DNA from: Acidobacteriota bacterium
GTDB taxonomy: Bacteria > Acidobacteriota > Blastocatellia > Pyrinomonadales > Pyrinomonadaceae
DNA length: 15,236 nt
Assembly: GCA_023436495.1 (NCBI GenBank)
Contig: JAEZIT010000093.1
Coordinates: 1-15,236 of the forward strand
Direction of reading: 5' to 3'
The notes beneath the pieces are model-generated. The model did not search any database. It saw only the letters and a list, made by a program, of their open reading frames with translations, and was not told the DNA's origin. This document shows, one piece after another, positions 7,888 through 15,236 of this stretch (position 1 is the stretch's first letter; every line of letters starts with the position of its first letter). A program made the position numbers and the translations under genes.

Positions 7888-7987
7888 AATCGTCTAACAA
7901 GGGATTGTCGGTTTAAGATGACTATACCTTTGAAACAAAATTGTGCGTATTTGTTGCTTGCTCTTTGGAAAAAAGCAAAGAAAAGCA

Positions 7988-8016
7988 ATCGTACGTTATC
8001 GACATTTTAATGTCAA
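7988..8016 (-). promoter_or_regulatory. Sigma-70-type promoter of the skp-like gene
   Basis: On the minus strand a consensus TTGACA (8011-8016) is followed after exactly 17 bases by TACGAT (7988-7993). This is the best housekeeping-type promoter in the window. Transcription would begin near 7980, leaving a leader of about 110 bases before the skp-like ATG. It lies in the gap after bamA, so the chaperone can be expressed apart from bamA. Confidence 0.65.
8001..8014. promoter_or_regulatory. Possible operator overlapping the skp promoter
   Basis: GACATT-TT-AATGTC is a perfect inverted repeat with 6-base arms and a 2-base centre. It covers much of the -35 box and the promoter spacer. A dimeric regulator bound here would block RNA polymerase. 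No regulator gene is present in the window, and a chance palindrome in A/T-rich DNA cannot be ruled out. Confidence 0.35.
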
Positions 8017-8056
8017 TTTTCTCTAAACTCCTGCAGATCCGCCTTGTACGCCCCCG

Positions 8057-11000
8057 TTAGAACGTCCGGCCGACCGTAAATCTGAACCCGTTTCGCTTGC
8101 CCGGAAGGAAAATTCCCGGCAGCTCTTCCGTAAACCCGAGTTTCGCGTTCGGGTTGTAGTAATAAATAAGACGGAACGGCACGTTGACGATCGGGACCTG
8201 TACCCGAAGCTCCAACCCGACGCTCGAACGAAAATCGCTGAGCTTGCTGAACGCTGCGTCGTCGACGCGGAGCAGTGAATTCTGCTGAACGTCGCCGCGT
8301 ATGTACAGCGGCTGAACGCCGGCCGGGAACCGAACGAACGGGCATAGCGGGTCACGGCGGCAGCGTTCGAGGAAATCTTCCCTCGTCAGCACGCGGTCGT
8401 TTTGTACGAACAACGCTCCTAATCCCGTGTCGAGCCGCGGGTTATTTGCCAGCACCAGACGCGTCAGGCTGCCGGCGCCGATGAACCGCTCGTCCTCGAG
8501 AAATTCGCTGTTCACGTTCTGCGTGCCTGTGTTTCGCAGGTTGAACACGGAACCCACGTCCGCGAACACGGCCAGCGTCGCCGGCCCGAAGATGGGAATT
8601 CTATACTCAAAATTTCCCAACAGCTGCGTGTCGCCGCCGATGAATCTGAAATTCTTCTGAAACAGCGCGGGGTTCGAACCGCCCGCTCCGGTCAGCGTTC
8701 CCATCGCCTGTATGTCGCTGTAGAGCTGCGAACCGATGTCCGGGAATGCCGTCGCTTCGCCGGATACGTTGCTGCTGACGGTCACGTTTCGCGACGTCAC
8801 ATATGTGTCGAACGGCGCGATCGGCCCGATGGCACGCGAATTATACCCGCGAATGTCGTTTTCGCTGCCGAGAAAATATCGTTCGTAGATCGGCACGCCG
8901 CCGACGAACGCGATCGAATTCGCGTTGCGGATATTCTCCGATATCGACCAGCTTCCGACCGTTCCGGCCAACACGCGAAATGCAAAAACTTCGGGGTTCT
9001 TCGATCGTTTGCGTCGGATCGGGATGAACCGCGAATACGACACACTCGGCTGATACGTGCGAACGTCGCCGCCCAGACCCGCAAGTCCCATCGACAGCGA
9101 AAGCTGGCTGCCGCGAAGCGTGTCGATGCCGTTTGCCGCCGGCTGGCGTGTATCGTAAACGAACGAACCGACGATGCGGCTTGTGATGATATTCGGCTGT
9201 GCGTAAATGACCGGAATGATTTGGTTCGGGTCGCCCGAACGGTTCACTTCCGGATCGGTGATGCTCGTCGCGGAAAATTGGTATGTCAGGCCGAGGCGTG
9301 AGAATTGCGTGAACGCCCGTTTCTTAAAGAACAGCTCGGACAGCGGCGCCGTCGCAAAAACGTTCGCACCGTATGTGCTCTGGGTGAACAGGTTCTTCTC
9401 GTCCGTCGAGAATTGCCCGATCGGGTCGAGCACCTGGCCCAACAGGTCCTGGTTCAACGACAGGAACGTGCCTTCGCCGAAGAATTTGTACCGGCTCGCA
9501 AATACCGAAAATCCGACCGATATCGGCCTGTCGCGGAAATACGGCTCTTGATATGTAAGCTGCAGGCTCTGCTGCCTGTTGCCCGCACCGAACGCGACCG
9601 ACAAGATCTCGCCCCGGCCCGCAAGGTTGTTCGTCGAATATTCCAATCCGAAGAACGAACCGCCCAGCCCAGAAATTCCGCCGTTGAACGATATCTGCTG
9701 GCGGCCTTTTTCCTTGACCTTTACGATCAGGTCAACGTCGCCCTGTTCGTCATCCGTGCGGATCTCGACGTCCTGGTCCTTGTCGATCGGGTCGAAATAC
9801 TGCGTCTGGTTCAGACGCGCGACCGATATTTCAAGATAATTCTGGTTATAGATGTCGCCTTCGTTGATCAGGAATTCGCGCCGAAGCACGCGGTCGCGCG
9901 TAAATGTGTTTCCCGTAAATTCCAAACGCCGCAGCGAGAACTGCTTGCCCTCTTCGATCGTGATCGTGATATCGACGATGCCTTCGTTCGGGTTCGCGGG
10001 ATTGTCCTTGAATACGGGATCGAACTCCGCGTTGTACTGCACGAAACCCTGCGAACCGTAAACCTTCTTCAGGTCCTCATAAACCGCGTCCTGCAGGCGC
10101 TTGCCGTCGGCGATCTCGCCGGTCTTCAATCCGACGTACCCGAGGATCTGCTGCTCCGAAAATATCGAGTTTCCTTCTACCTTCAGCTCGCCCACTCGGA
10201 AGACCTTGCCTTCCGTCACGGGAACCGTGATCCGCAGCGTGTCGTCCTTCGAAGAAATTAGCGGCAGCGGCAGCGTGATCAGCGGAATGAAATCCGTACG
10301 TTTTACCCCGAGGCCCTCGATGACCGGCTCGCCGATGCGAGCCTGGAAATATCCCTTCGAGAACATGTGGGCCTTGACGTTCTTCTGCAGGTCGTACTGC
10401 AATTTCTGCAGGTCAAGGATGTCCTGGCCCTGAAAACGCGAGATCAGCCCGGTTTCTTTAACAAGCTGCAGAGCGTTTCTTAGTTCCCCATCGCTGAAAT
10501 GCTCGTTCCCCTCGAACTGGATATCGATGATCCTCGAACGGTTCCCCTGTTCGACCTCGAAATAAACGGCGATCGACGTTGCGGAAACTTCTTCCTCGCG
10601 GACGCTCACCTTAGCGTTTGGGTAGCCCTTCGAAGCCAGCAGCTCGCGCAGGATGCGCGTCGCGTTCCTCGCCTTTACCGGATCGTAAACGGATTCTTTC
10701 GAAATGCCCGCACGTCTTTCGCGAAATGCCTTCAGCACCTCGGATTCCTCGACCGCCTTTAAGCCCTCGAACTGCAGGTCGCGGATGATCGGCAGCTCGC
10801 GCACCTCGAAAATTACGTTGACGCCGCCGCGCACGCCCGCTTCCGTCAGAACGCGGGTCGCCGTTTTGTCAAAGGCTCCAAAAGTCAGAAGTTCTTTTAG
10901 ATCTCGCTCTAAAACTGCCGGATCGTAAATATCGCCTGCCCGTGTCTTAATATAATAAAGCAGGTCTTCATCGCGCCACCGCCGGTTGCCCTGTATGTCA

Positions 11001-11155
11001 ACAGATTCAACCACCTGTTGCTGATTCGACAAACTTTTGCTCTCAATAGCGTTAGTTAATTTCGCACCGTAAGCGGCCACCGACGTAACAACTAGAGCCG
11101 ACAGAGATATAAAGACAATCAGAATCCCGCCCCGAAAGGTATTTAAGTAGCCCAT
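8057..11155 (-). CDS. bamA: Outer membrane protein assembly factor BamA
   Basis: BamA is the core of the BAM complex, which folds and inserts beta-barrel proteins into the outer membrane. From the ATG at 11155 the protein is 1032 residues, longer than the roughly 800 of E. coli. A signal sequence lies at about 8-30. Five POTRA domains follow at about 48-120, 121-203, 206-315, 318-403 and 406-482, then a C-terminal barrel ending in the Phe expected for BAM recognition (FTVGRTF). The L6 lock motif is IRGY at about 768-771. The extra length is in POTRA3 and in barrel loops, one of which holds a Cys pair (about 932 and 938). The frame stays open to a GTG at 11245, but the extra 30 residues do not resemble a secretion signal. 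No strong Shine-Dalgarno site supports either start. Confidence 0.94.
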   Translation of the reverse strand: MGYLNTFRGGILIVFISLSALVVTSVAAYGAKLTNAIESKSLSNQQQVVESVDIQGNRRWRDEDLLYYIKTRAGDIYDPAVLERDLKELLTFGAFDKTATRVLTEAGVRGGVNVIFEVRELPIIRDLQFEGLKAVEESEVLKAFRERRAGISKESVYDPVKARNATRILRELLASKGYPNAKVSVREEEVSATSIAVYFEVEQGNRSRIIDIQFEGNEHFSDGELRNALQLVKETGLISRFQGQDILDLQKLQYDLQKNVKAHMFSKGYFQARIGEPVIEGLGVKRTDFIPLITLPLPLISSKDDTLRITVPVTEGKVFRVGELKVEGNSIFSEQQILGYVGLKTGEIADGKRLQDAVYEDLKKVYGSQGFVQYNAEFDPVFKDNPANPNEGIVDITITIEEGKQFSLRRLEFTGNTFTRDRVLRREFLINEGDIYNQNYLEISVARLNQTQYFDPIDKDQDVEIRTDDEQGDVDLIVKVKEKGRQQISFNGGISGLGGSFFGLEYSTNNLAGRGEILSVAFGAGNRQQSLQLTYQEPYFRDRPISVGFSVFASRYKFFGEGTFLSLNQDLLGQVLDPIGQFSTDEKNLFTQSTYGANVFATAPLSELFFKKRAFTQFSRLGLTYQFSATSITDPEVNRSGDPNQIIPVIYAQPNIITSRIVGSFVYDTRQPAANGIDTLRGSQLSLSMGLAGLGGDVRTYQPSVSYSRFIPIRRKRSKNPEVFAFRVLAGTVGSWSISENIRNANSIAFVGGVPIYERYFLGSENDIRGYNSRAIGPIAPFDTYVTSRNVTVSSNVSGEATAFPDIGSQLYSDIQAMGTLTGAGGSNPALFQKNFRFIGGDTQLLGNFEYRIPIFGPATLAVFADVGSVFNLRNTGTQNVNSEFLEDERFIGAGSLTRLVLANNPRLDTGLGALFVQNDRVLTREDFLERCRRDPLCPFVRFPAGVQPLYIRGDVQQNSLLRVDDAAFSKLSDFRSSVGLELRVQVPIVNVPFRLIYYYNPNAKLGFTEELPGIFLPGKRNGFRFTVGRTF

Positions 11156-11507
11156 TTTAATGCAAATAATAAATCTATTATAATGTCGCCCAATTGTGAA
11201 AAGTTTGAAGATATTGACACATCTAAGGCCGTACGGCAACGTCACGAGAGTTTCATAAAAGAATACTCAATCTATGATTCAGCGAATAATTGCTTGGTTG
11301 CTTTTCCCCAATCCGTACAAACTTCCGAATTATACAGAAAACTAACAAGAAAATAAATTCCACAGTCAATCTTTCCCAATAGGATCTAGATTGCCTAGCG
11401 GTTGGGGTTCAACGATTGTAACGATTCCTCAAAAATTGCTTGCGCTAGTACACCAAGGAAGAGTAGGATAGGTTCGCAGTTCCAACCTAAAACCTGGAGG
11501 ATAAAAT
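11156..11507. other. Intergenic region between bamA and the peptide gene
   Basis: This divergent gap of about 350 bases is visibly richer in A and T than the flanking genes. It should hold promoters for bamA (leftward) and for the peptide gene (rightward). On the minus strand a TATAAT (11177-11182) lies about 21 bases before the bamA ATG but lacks a good -35. On the plus strand TTGCGC (11440-11445) and TAGGAT (11464-11469), 18 bases apart, are a weak promoter pair for the peptide gene. I see no RNA gene or convincing coding frame here. Confidence 0.5.
11496..11500 (+). promoter_or_regulatory. Strong Shine-Dalgarno site of the Cys-rich peptide gene
   Basis: GGAGG lies 7 bases before the ATG at 11508. 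It is the strongest ribosome-binding site in the window, where most genes have weak or none. This supports the small frame as a real and probably well-translated gene. Confidence 0.75.
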
Positions 11508-11765
11508 ATGACTAGGAATTTACAGCGTTTTCTGACGTGGAACAAGCTTATGCTTTTATCTACGGTAGTTGGCGCCTTTTTAGGTATTTCTGGCATTTCT
11601 GACTTGGCAACACCGAAAGCTACCGCCTCTTGGCAATGCCCTACTGCCCCTCAGGGCTGCCTAATCAATGGATGTCGAAGATCCAGTGAGGCAAAAGACA
11701 GTTACTGGGTCTGCAACTACAGCGGCACCAATTGCCCGCCGCTAACAAGTTGTGAACCGTATTGA
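11508..11765 (+). CDS. Small exported six-cysteine peptide, unknown function
   Basis: An 85-residue protein that I do not assign to a family. The N-terminal part has basic residues, then a hydrophobic core (about 14-30, LMLLSTVVGAFLGISGI). A plausible cleavage site follows ATA at 38-40, so it looks exported. The mature part of about 45 residues has six cysteines (44, 51, 56, 69, 76, 82) with Gly, Pro, Asn and two Trp, a composition fitting a small disulfide-knotted peptide. A GGAGG ribosome site supports the start. Downstream on the same strand is a membrane-anchored thioredoxin-like protein, which could form or reduce its disulfides; that link is inference. Codon use is more A/T-rich than the neighbouring bamA and clpC, hinting at transfer. 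Alternatives include a secreted toxin or bacteriocin, a signal, or a small redox carrier. Confidence 0.75.
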   Translation: MTRNLQRFLTWNKLMLLSTVVGAFLGISGISDLATPKATASWQCPTAPQGCLINGCRRSSEAKDSYWVCNYSGTNCPPLTSCEPY

Positions 11766-11790
11766 GAGTCCGTTTATTTGTACATTCATA

Positions 11791-11831
11791 GTGGGCGACT
11801 TATCTGAACGTTGGAGTTAGTGCTCGCCCAC
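11791..11831 (+). repeat. 8-bp inverted repeat between the peptide and thioredoxin-like genes
   Basis: GTGGGCGA (11791-11798) is the exact reverse complement of TCGCCCAC (11824-11831), with a 25-base loop. As RNA it would form a G/C-rich stem just after the peptide gene. No T run follows, so it is not a classic terminator. The loop contains the alternative starts TTG (11811) and GTG (11820) of the next gene. It may stabilise the peptide message or reduce translation of the downstream gene. Confidence 0.5.
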
Positions 11832-11852
11832 GAATACCCTTTAACAATCGAC

Positions 11853-12482
11853 ATGCCCTCTTATGCGATGAGTAGTAAAGTCCGTGCGCTATTCTGCTTG
11901 GTGACACTGGTGGCGGCTGCAGGAGTGTTCAGCTTTATTCGAAAGCAATTCCTGAGTTATCAGTCAACCTACGAATATTCTTTAGCGAGGATCGACGAAC
12001 GAAATGGCGGCCAGTCGTTAATAGGTCAGCAGTTTCCACTTGATCAATTAACTGATCAACATACTAATCTGCTTTCTGCGAAACCTCTGCACAATCTCAC
12101 AGTAATTGCTGTTGTGGATCCGGATTGTCCTGCATGCGAGATTGCGATCGATCAGATCCGTGAAGTGAAGAATATTTCTGAGGCTAATGGAATTGGATTC
12201 AATTGCGTTGCTTTTTCATTAATTAACGAACATGAAAGATTAGTTGATTACTGCACGTTGCTCGGAACAAGCACGCCCGCGTTTGCGTTGAAACCTGATG
12301 CGAATCTAACTCATAGTGGGTTCGCTACTCTGGTCGTACCGTCATTTTTACTTCTTTCGAGAAGCGGAACCATTATGAACGTATTTCCAGGAACCGACGC
12401 AAGTGATGAGGTTCGAAAGTTAATGGTTAAATCTATGATGGCTGAGGTGCTAGCTGTTGATCCAAGCCAAATTCGACCATGA
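11853..12482 (+). CDS. Membrane-anchored thioredoxin-like protein
   Basis: From the ATG at 11853 this is a 209-residue protein with an N-terminal membrane helix (about residues 10-28) followed by a periplasmic thioredoxin-fold domain. The redox motif is CPAC at 92-95, in the context VVDPDCPACE, and the typical cis-proline is in VVPSF (Pro163). Two further cysteines, about 118 and 134, might form a second pair. It resembles TlpA/AhpC-TSA-like envelope oxidoreductases, but the exact family and the direction of the reaction are unclear. The frame is open to a TTG at 11811, and another ATG lies at 11868; none has a good ribosome site, so the start is uncertain. It follows the Cys-rich peptide gene after a gap holding an inverted repeat, and is likely its redox partner. 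Base composition is A/T-richer than bamA and clpC. Confidence 0.78.
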   Translation: MPSYAMSSKVRALFCLVTLVAAAGVFSFIRKQFLSYQSTYEYSLARIDERNGGQSLIGQQFPLDQLTDQHTNLLSAKPLHNLTVIAVVDPDCPACEIAIDQIREVKNISEANGIGFNCVAFSLINEHERLVDYCTLLGTSTPAFALKPDANLTHSGFATLVVPSFLLLSRSGTIMNVFPGTDASDEVRKLMVKSMMAEVLAVDPSQIRP

Positions 12483-12558
12483 AAATAATGATCGCAGCTA
12501 GCAATTTGTCCACGTCGCACTGCCCAACTATAAGCAAATTAGAACAGCGACTTATGCC

Positions 12559-14940
12559 CTAACGGTGGGCCGTGCTGAAATATGCTGGGTCGGGCCTGAA
12601 TGCCGGTTTGCCGTCTTCTATATAGATCTCCAGCCGGCTGTCTTCGGAAACTTCGCCCTGGATCAGGGCTTCCGACAATTCGTCCTCGACATATTTCTGC
12701 AGCGCGCGTTTCAGCGGCCTTGCTCCGTACGATCTGTCGCCGCAGGTCTTTTCGATCAGCCACGACCGCGCTTCATCCGTCAGCGAAACGCTCATTCCGC
12801 GGCCCGCCAGTATCTCGTTCAGCTTCCCGACCTGCAGGTCGACGATCTCCGCCAGGTCAACGTCCGAAAGCTCGTCAAAGATTATTATCTCGTCCAAACG
12901 GTTGATGAATTCCGGCGCGAAGGTCTGTTTGACCTGCGACAGCACCTGTTCCTCCAATTTCTCACGCGATGCGTCGCCGCTCGCCTGAAACCCGAGGTTC
13001 CCGCGTTTCTGTATCGCACGTGCGCCGATGTTCGACGTCATTATAAATATCGCGTGCTTGCAATCGACCGTTTGCCCGACCGCGTCCGTCAGCACGCCGT
13101 CCTCGAACACCTGCAGCAGGACGTTGAACAGGTCCGGATGCGCCTTTTCCACCTCGTCGAACAGCACGACCGAATACGGCGCGCGGCGCAGTTTTTCCGT
13201 CAACTGTCCGCCTTCTTCGTGCCCGACGTATCCCGGCGGCGATCCTATGAATTTTGCCGCCGCATGTTTTTCCATGAATTCGCTCATGTCGAAACGGATA
13301 AGCGCCCGTTCCGACCCGAATAGAAATTCCGCCAGCGACCGCGCGACCTCCGTTTTCCCGACGCCCGTCGGCCCCAGGAAAAGGAACGATCCGACCGGCT
13401 TGCCCGGATTTTTCAATCCCGCCCGCGACCGCCTGATCGCACGCGCAAGCGCCGATATCGCCGGCCGCTGCGAAACGATCCGCTTGTGCAGCTCCGTCTC
13501 GATGCTCAACAGCTTTTTCGCTTCTTCAAGCTTGACCGAAGCGACCGGCACGCCCGTCCAGCGCGATATCACGTCGTCCACGTCGTCACGCGTCACCTCG
13601 ACCGCAAAGAACGAATCCTCCAGCGATTCAAGCTCGTACGTCACGATCTGTTCGTCGTTCGCCGCCACGCGTTTCCAATTCGCGACCGTTTCCTTCCACG
13701 AAGGCTCTCCGCCGTTCTCCTGCTGGTAGCGAAGCTTTGCCCGCGCGCCCGCTTCGTCCAGGACGTCGATCGCCTTGTCCGGCAAAAATCTGTCGGGAAT
13801 ATAGCGGTTCGATTGATAGACCGCGGCGTGCAGCGCCTCTTTCGTATAGCGGATCTGGTGAAAAGCCTCGTAGCGTTCGACGATGCCTTCGATTATCTTC
13901 AGCGCTTCGGCTTCGGTCGGCGGCACGACCTTGACCGACTGGAACCTGCGTTCGAGCGCTCGGTCCTTTTCGATCGTTTTTCTGTATTCTGAAGGCGTCG
14001 TCGCGCCGATGCACTGTATCTCGCCCCGCGACAGCGCCGGTTTCAGGATATTCGCCGCATCCAGCGTGCCCTCCGCCGAACCCGCGCCGACCAGCGTGTG
14101 CAGTTCGTCGATAAATACGATGAATTCGCTGTTTTCCTTCAGCTCGGCCATTATCCGCTTAAGCCGTTCTTCGAATTGCCCGCGGTATTTCGTGCCAGCG
14201 ACCACCAGCGACAGGTCGAGCGCCAATATCCGCTTGTCCTCGAGAAAACTCGGGACGCGTTTATCGACTATTCGCTGCGCAAGGCCCTCGATTATCGCCG
14301 TTTTCCCGACTCCGGCCTCGCCGATCAGCACCGGGTTGTTCTTTGTCCTGCGGCACAATATCTCGATCAGCCGCTCGGTCTCGGCATCGCGCCCGACCAG
14401 CGGGTCCAGCCTGCCGTTCGCCGCGTCCATCGTCAGGTCGCGCGTAAATTCAACCAGGCACGGCGTCTTCGAGGTCTCCGCCGTTTCACGAAACAGCTTC
14501 GGCATGCCGGTCTGCCGCGATATCTCTTCGCGGACGTCCTGCGGCCGCACGCCGTAATTGAACAATATCTCGGCCGCGATCGATCGGTCCTGCCGCAGTA
14601 TCCCGAGCAGTATGTGCTCCGGATTGACGCTGCGGTTCTTCATCTGCCGGCTCTCGTCGTTTGCGTAAACCAGGATGCGCTTCGTCTCCGACGCAAGGTG
14701 CAGGTCCGGCGATTGCGGAATGCGTTCGCGGACGACGATGCGCTCCTCGACCTCGCGCCGCACGCCGTCAACCGTCAGGTCATGCCTGTATGGAAAAAAT
14801 TTTGCCGGGATCGTCTTGTCTTCGCGGATCAGCCCTAGCAGGAGATGTTCGGAAGAGATCACCGGCGAACCGTATTGCAGCGCTTCATAGCGGGCAAAAA
14901 ATATGACGCGGCGAGATCGTTCCGTATAGCGTTCGAACAT
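12559..14940 (-). CDS. clpC: ClpC-type AAA+ unfoldase (Hsp100)
   Basis: A 793-residue two-ring Clp ATPase that unfolds proteins and feeds them to ClpP. Two Clp N-domain repeats lie at about 1-68 and 80-145. D1 has Walker A GEAGVGKT (207-214), pore loop KYRG (251-254) and Walker B FIDE (276-279). A short middle region (about 404-445) is far smaller than that of the disaggregase ClpB. D2 has Walker A GPTGVGKT (523-530), pore loop GYVG (570-573) and Walker B LFDE (593-596). The tripeptide LGF at 649-651 is the ClpP-docking loop, arguing for a protease partner. Length and short middle region favour ClpC over ClpA or ClpB. No ctsR, mcsA or mcsB gene is adjacent. It is a lone gene with its own promoter-like site; no CIRCE element is visible. 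Confidence 0.92.
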   Translation of the reverse strand: MFERYTERSRRVIFFARYEALQYGSPVISSEHLLLGLIREDKTIPAKFFPYRHDLTVDGVRREVEERIVVRERIPQSPDLHLASETKRILVYANDESRQMKNRSVNPEHILLGILRQDRSIAAEILFNYGVRPQDVREEISRQTGMPKLFRETAETSKTPCLVEFTRDLTMDAANGRLDPLVGRDAETERLIEILCRRTKNNPVLIGEAGVGKTAIIEGLAQRIVDKRVPSFLEDKRILALDLSLVVAGTKYRGQFEERLKRIMAELKENSEFIVFIDELHTLVGAGSAEGTLDAANILKPALSRGEIQCIGATTPSEYRKTIEKDRALERRFQSVKVVPPTEAEALKIIEGIVERYEAFHQIRYTKEALHAAVYQSNRYIPDRFLPDKAIDVLDEAGARAKLRYQQENGGEPSWKETVANWKRVAANDEQIVTYELESLEDSFFAVEVTRDDVDDVISRWTGVPVASVKLEEAKKLLSIETELHKRIVSQRPAISALARAIRRSRAGLKNPGKPVGSFLFLGPTGVGKTEVARSLAEFLFGSERALIRFDMSEFMEKHAAAKFIGSPPGYVGHEEGGQLTEKLRRAPYSVVLFDEVEKAHPDLFNVLLQVFEDGVLTDAVGQTVDCKHAIFIMTSNIGARAIQKRGNLGFQASGDASREKLEEQVLSQVKQTFAPEFINRLDEIIIFDELSDVDLAEIVDLQVGKLNEILAGRGMSVSLTDEARSWLIEKTCGDRSYGARPLKRALQKYVEDELSEALIQGEVSEDSRLEIYIEDGKPAFRPDPAYFSTAHR

Positions 14941-14977
14941 AGAAAAAGTGTCGCTGCCGACTTTCCTTTATATATCG

Positions 14978-15008
14978 ATTATAACGAAAGTCATGGCAGT
15001 GTTGCCAA
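14978..15008 (-). promoter_or_regulatory. Candidate promoter of clpC
   Basis: On the minus strand TTGGCA (15003-15008) and a perfect TATAAT (14978-14983) are separated by 19 bases, slightly longer than ideal. Transcription would begin near 14970, giving a leader of about 30 bases with AAAGGA at its start. I see no sigma-32-type or CIRCE-like heat-shock site. Confidence 0.45.
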
Positions 15009-15090
15009 TAAGAATTTGTCCGTAAAACCCGAGCTATCCGTATATAGTTGCAAACGCAGGGGAAATCCAGATTTCGCCCAACCGCCCGCC

Positions 15091-15236
15091 TCTCAATGTA
15101 CGCCCCACCGCCGGCCCGTCTCTTAATGTACGGCGGACCGCCGGTCCGTCTCTTAATGTACCGCGGACCGCTGGTCCGGCTCTTAATGTACCGCGGACCG
15201 CTGGTCCGTCGCTTAATGTATCGCGGACCGCTGGTC
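15091..15236. repeat. Tandem array of 30-bp hairpin repeats
   Basis: Five head-to-tail units with an exact 30-base period begin at 15091, 15121, 15151, 15181 and 15211; the last is cut by the window edge. Each begins TCTTAATGTA or a close variant. Units 2 to 5 contain CGGACC-GCY-GGTCCG, a 6-bp stem with a 3-base loop. The first unit, nearest clpC, has lost the stem through several changes. There are no spacers, so it is not CRISPR. One forward frame reads LNVPRTAGPS repeatedly, and the minus strand is also open in two frames. No start codon is found upstream in the forward frame, so coding is unproven. The array continues beyond the window. Confidence 0.85.

Noticed and set aside
7869..7988. 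N-terminal extension of the skp-like protein to 7988
   Set aside because: The ATG at 7868 has an AAGGAG site and begins a complete signal peptide. The extension would also include the leader downstream of the predicted promoter.
9305..10261. Plus-strand open frame (318 codons) opposite bamA
   Set aside because: It is antisense to conserved POTRA and barrel sequence and shows no recognisable motif.
11156..11245. Upstream GTG start of bamA at 11245
   Set aside because: It would put 30 non-signal residues before a good signal sequence, has no ribosome site, and would place a TATAAT-like box inside the coding region.
12483..12558. Terminator between the thioredoxin-like gene and clpC
   Set aside because: Only a weak AATTTG/CAAATT pairing with a long loop and no T run is seen, so I do not call it.
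14941..15000. CIRCE or sigma-32 heat-shock site before clpC
   Set aside because: No TTAGCACTC/GAGTGCTAA inverted repeat and no CTTGAAA/CCCCAT pair could be found.
15091..15236. CRISPR array
   Set aside because: The 30-base units follow each other directly with no unique spacers, and no cas gene is present in the window.

Overview
This window looks like chromosomal DNA of a Gram-negative bacterium with a fairly high G+C content. It carries an outer-membrane and lipid A block (bamA, skp/ompH-like, fabZ, lpxA), so the organism has, or is built to have, an LPS-type outer membrane. The mixture of this block with an orphan NorD-like VWA protein, an FHA-DUF5715-like fusion, a ClpC-type ATPase and a tandem 30-bp hairpin repeat suggests an Acidobacteriota-like lineage, possibly Blastocatellia. 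That placement is an inference from gene style, not from a marker gene.

Layout, left to right. (1) 16-738, plus strand: a VIT1/CCC1-family iron/manganese transporter, convergent with the next block. (2) 784-7186, minus strand: a likely six-gene run transcribed right to left, in the order fabZ, small two-helix membrane protein, lpxA, 70-residue zinc-ribbon protein, FHA/peptidase-like membrane protein, NorD-like VWA protein. Gaps are short (6, 9, 35, -1 and 36 nt). In front of fabZ lie a convincing intrinsic terminator and an overlapping TATAAT box placed for leaderless transcription. (3) 7278-7868 and 8057-11155, minus strand: a skp-like periplasmic chaperone with its own strong promoter and Shine-Dalgarno site, preceded by bamA. 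(4) 11508-12482, plus strand: a small AT-richer island between bamA and clpC. It encodes an 85-residue exported peptide with six cysteines and a membrane-anchored thioredoxin-like protein with a CPAC motif, separated by a perfect 8-bp inverted repeat. (5) 12559-14940, minus strand: a ClpC-type AAA+ unfoldase with its own upstream promoter-like site. (6) 15091 to the window edge: a tandem array of 30-bp units, each holding a GGACC/GGTCC hairpin.

How it fits together: BamA inserts outer-membrane proteins that Skp holds in the periplasm, while FabZ and LpxA supply and use hydroxyacyl-ACP for lipid A. The lpxD gene found between skp and fabZ in E. coli is absent here. The FHA and VWA genes downstream of lpxA are unassigned to a pathway. 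The best candidate for something undescribed is the peptide plus thioredoxin-like pair at 11508-12482.
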